Shown in pieces: positions 63,445 to 64,000 of a DNA stretch of 64,000 bases. This stretch comes from JAKPUX01 sp964436305 (lineage in GTDB: Bacteria > Zhuqueibacterota > Zhuqueibacteria > Residuimicrobiales > Residuimicrobiaceae): the NCBI GenBank assembly GCA_964436305.1, contig CAYTCI010000001.1:62001-126000 (forward strand). The letters are read 5' to 3'. Below the pieces are notes generated by a model that was not told the origin of the DNA, searched no databases, and worked only from the letters and a program-made list of their open reading frames with translations. Each line of letters opens with the position of its first letter. The stretch's first letter is position 1. A program made the position numbers and the translations under genes.

Positions 63445-64000
63445 TTAACGGATCAGAAACAGGCGGTTTGAGATCAGCAAGTCGTCACCGAAGAGCACCG
63501 CAAAATAGAGCCCCGAGGCCGCCAGGCGCCCTGCATCATCCCGGCCATCCCAGATTCTCTCCTGCTCCCCTGCGCCGGCGCGGCCTGCAATCAACGAGCG
63601 CACACGCCGCCCCTGAATATCATAGATATCAAGATTGATCTCCGTTTCTGCCGGCAGATAAAAGCGCAGCACACTGGCAGTGTTGAAGGGATTGGGATAG
63701 GGCGCGAAGAGCTGCGCCTCGGCAGGCTGTCGGTCAAGGTGTCGTTGGGCGACAAGGGTGCCGCCCTGCTGCAGGGTGAAGCGGATGGCGTCGGCGCGCA
63801 GGACCGTACCGGTACTCTGCCCGCCGGCATGGATAACCTGCACCATGAGCGGATCTCCGGCGGCCAGATCGTATTCACCGAGGGTGACCCAGCCGCCGCT
63901 GCCATTATTCTGGTTGACGTAAAGAGAATCCAGCGTCCGGCCGCCACAGAGGATGCGGTAGAGGGCATGGTCACTGGCGTTGAGGGTCGTGGGCAGGATG
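63445..64000 (-). CDS. Golvesin-like-domain T9SS cargo protein, C-terminal part (5' end outside window)
   Basis: The frame stays open from the window edge to the stop at 63445, about 184 residues. The first ~75 visible residues ('HALYRILCGGRTLDSLYVNQ', 'GWVTLGEYDLAAGDPLMVQV', 'VLRADAIRFTL') match the golvesin/Xly carbohydrate-binding-like fold, usually found beside amidases, peptidases or lyases. The last ~85 residues ('PYPNPFNTASVLRFYLP' to 'SNRLFLIR') are a T9SS type A sorting domain. An internal ATG at 63846 is not the true start, because the conserved fold begins before it. Enzymatic function would be encoded outside the window. Confidence 0.75.
   Translation of the reverse strand, partial: ILPTTLNASDHALYRILCGGRTLDSLYVNQNNGSGGWVTLGEYDLAAGDPLMVQVIHAGGQSTGTVLRADAIRFTLQQGGTLVAQRHLDRQPAEAQLFAPYPNPFNTASVLRFYLPAETEINLDIYDIQGRRVRSLIAGRAGAGEQERIWDGRDDAGRLAASGLYFAVLFGDDLLISNRLFLIR

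Overview
This is a GC-rich bacterial chromosome segment with no rRNA, tRNA, CRISPR array, insertion sequence or prophage gene that I can see. Three things point to a Gram-negative member of the Fibrobacterota-Chlorobiota-Bacteroidota (FCB) assemblage: TonB-dependent receptors ending in a C-terminal Phe, a PorV-like protein, and at least seven proteins with C-terminal type IX secretion (T9SS) sorting domains, several carrying the 'NPFNP' signature. The high GC, the 'NPFNP...GxYxYRL' style of sorting domain, a short RpoD-type sigma factor without region 1.1 and the multihaem cytochromes suggest a Calditrichota/KSB1/Ignavibacteria-like lineage rather than a classical Bacteroidota. This placement is inference from protein style.

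Layout. 1-13.7 kb: an apparent operon made of the 3' end of lon, a eukaryote-type UDP-sugar pyrophosphorylase, an AsmA-like inter-membrane protein, a lipoprotein with a DUF1318/YdbL-like tail, and a 2715-residue TolB-propeller/TPR/CHAT protein. 13.9-16.4 kb: two overlapping glgC paralogues, the first with altered catalytic motifs. 16.5-20.7 kb: a DUF481 outer-membrane protein, a chagasin-type inhibitor next to its expected target (a papain-family protease), a metallo-beta-lactamase-fold hydrolase and a secreted lamin-tail protein. 20.9-25.2 kb: housekeeping rsmA-recO-glyQS-pyrF-pyrE. 25.3-30.3 kb, minus strand: an endonuclease Q-UvrD fusion, threonine aldolase and rpoD. 30.7-32.0 kb: PIN-PhoH ATPase.

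32.3-56.5 kb is the most distinctive part. Three TonB-dependent receptors are each followed immediately by a paralogous ~700-residue secreted protein (unknown domain, fibronectin-III-like domain, T9SS tail) that is not recognisably SusD. The first pair is followed by a PorV-like protein, an IPT/propeller lipoprotein and an 805-residue protein with three starch-binding-like modules; pairs two and three form their own operon; a GHL10-type glycosidase follows. It looks like a polysaccharide-uptake locus built on a SusD-less receptor/partner pair. The substrate is unknown; the FNGW modules hint at alpha-glucan.

56.5-64 kb: a GT9 heptosyltransferase, a histidine kinase/NtrC-type regulator pair, a tetrahaem cytochrome c, an 11-haem cytochrome c fused to a cytochrome b membrane domain, a small lipoprotein, and the 3' part of a golvesin-domain T9SS cargo. 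Hairpin terminators separate most transcription units. Several candidate promoters share a TTGNNN - 17 bp - TANNNT layout.
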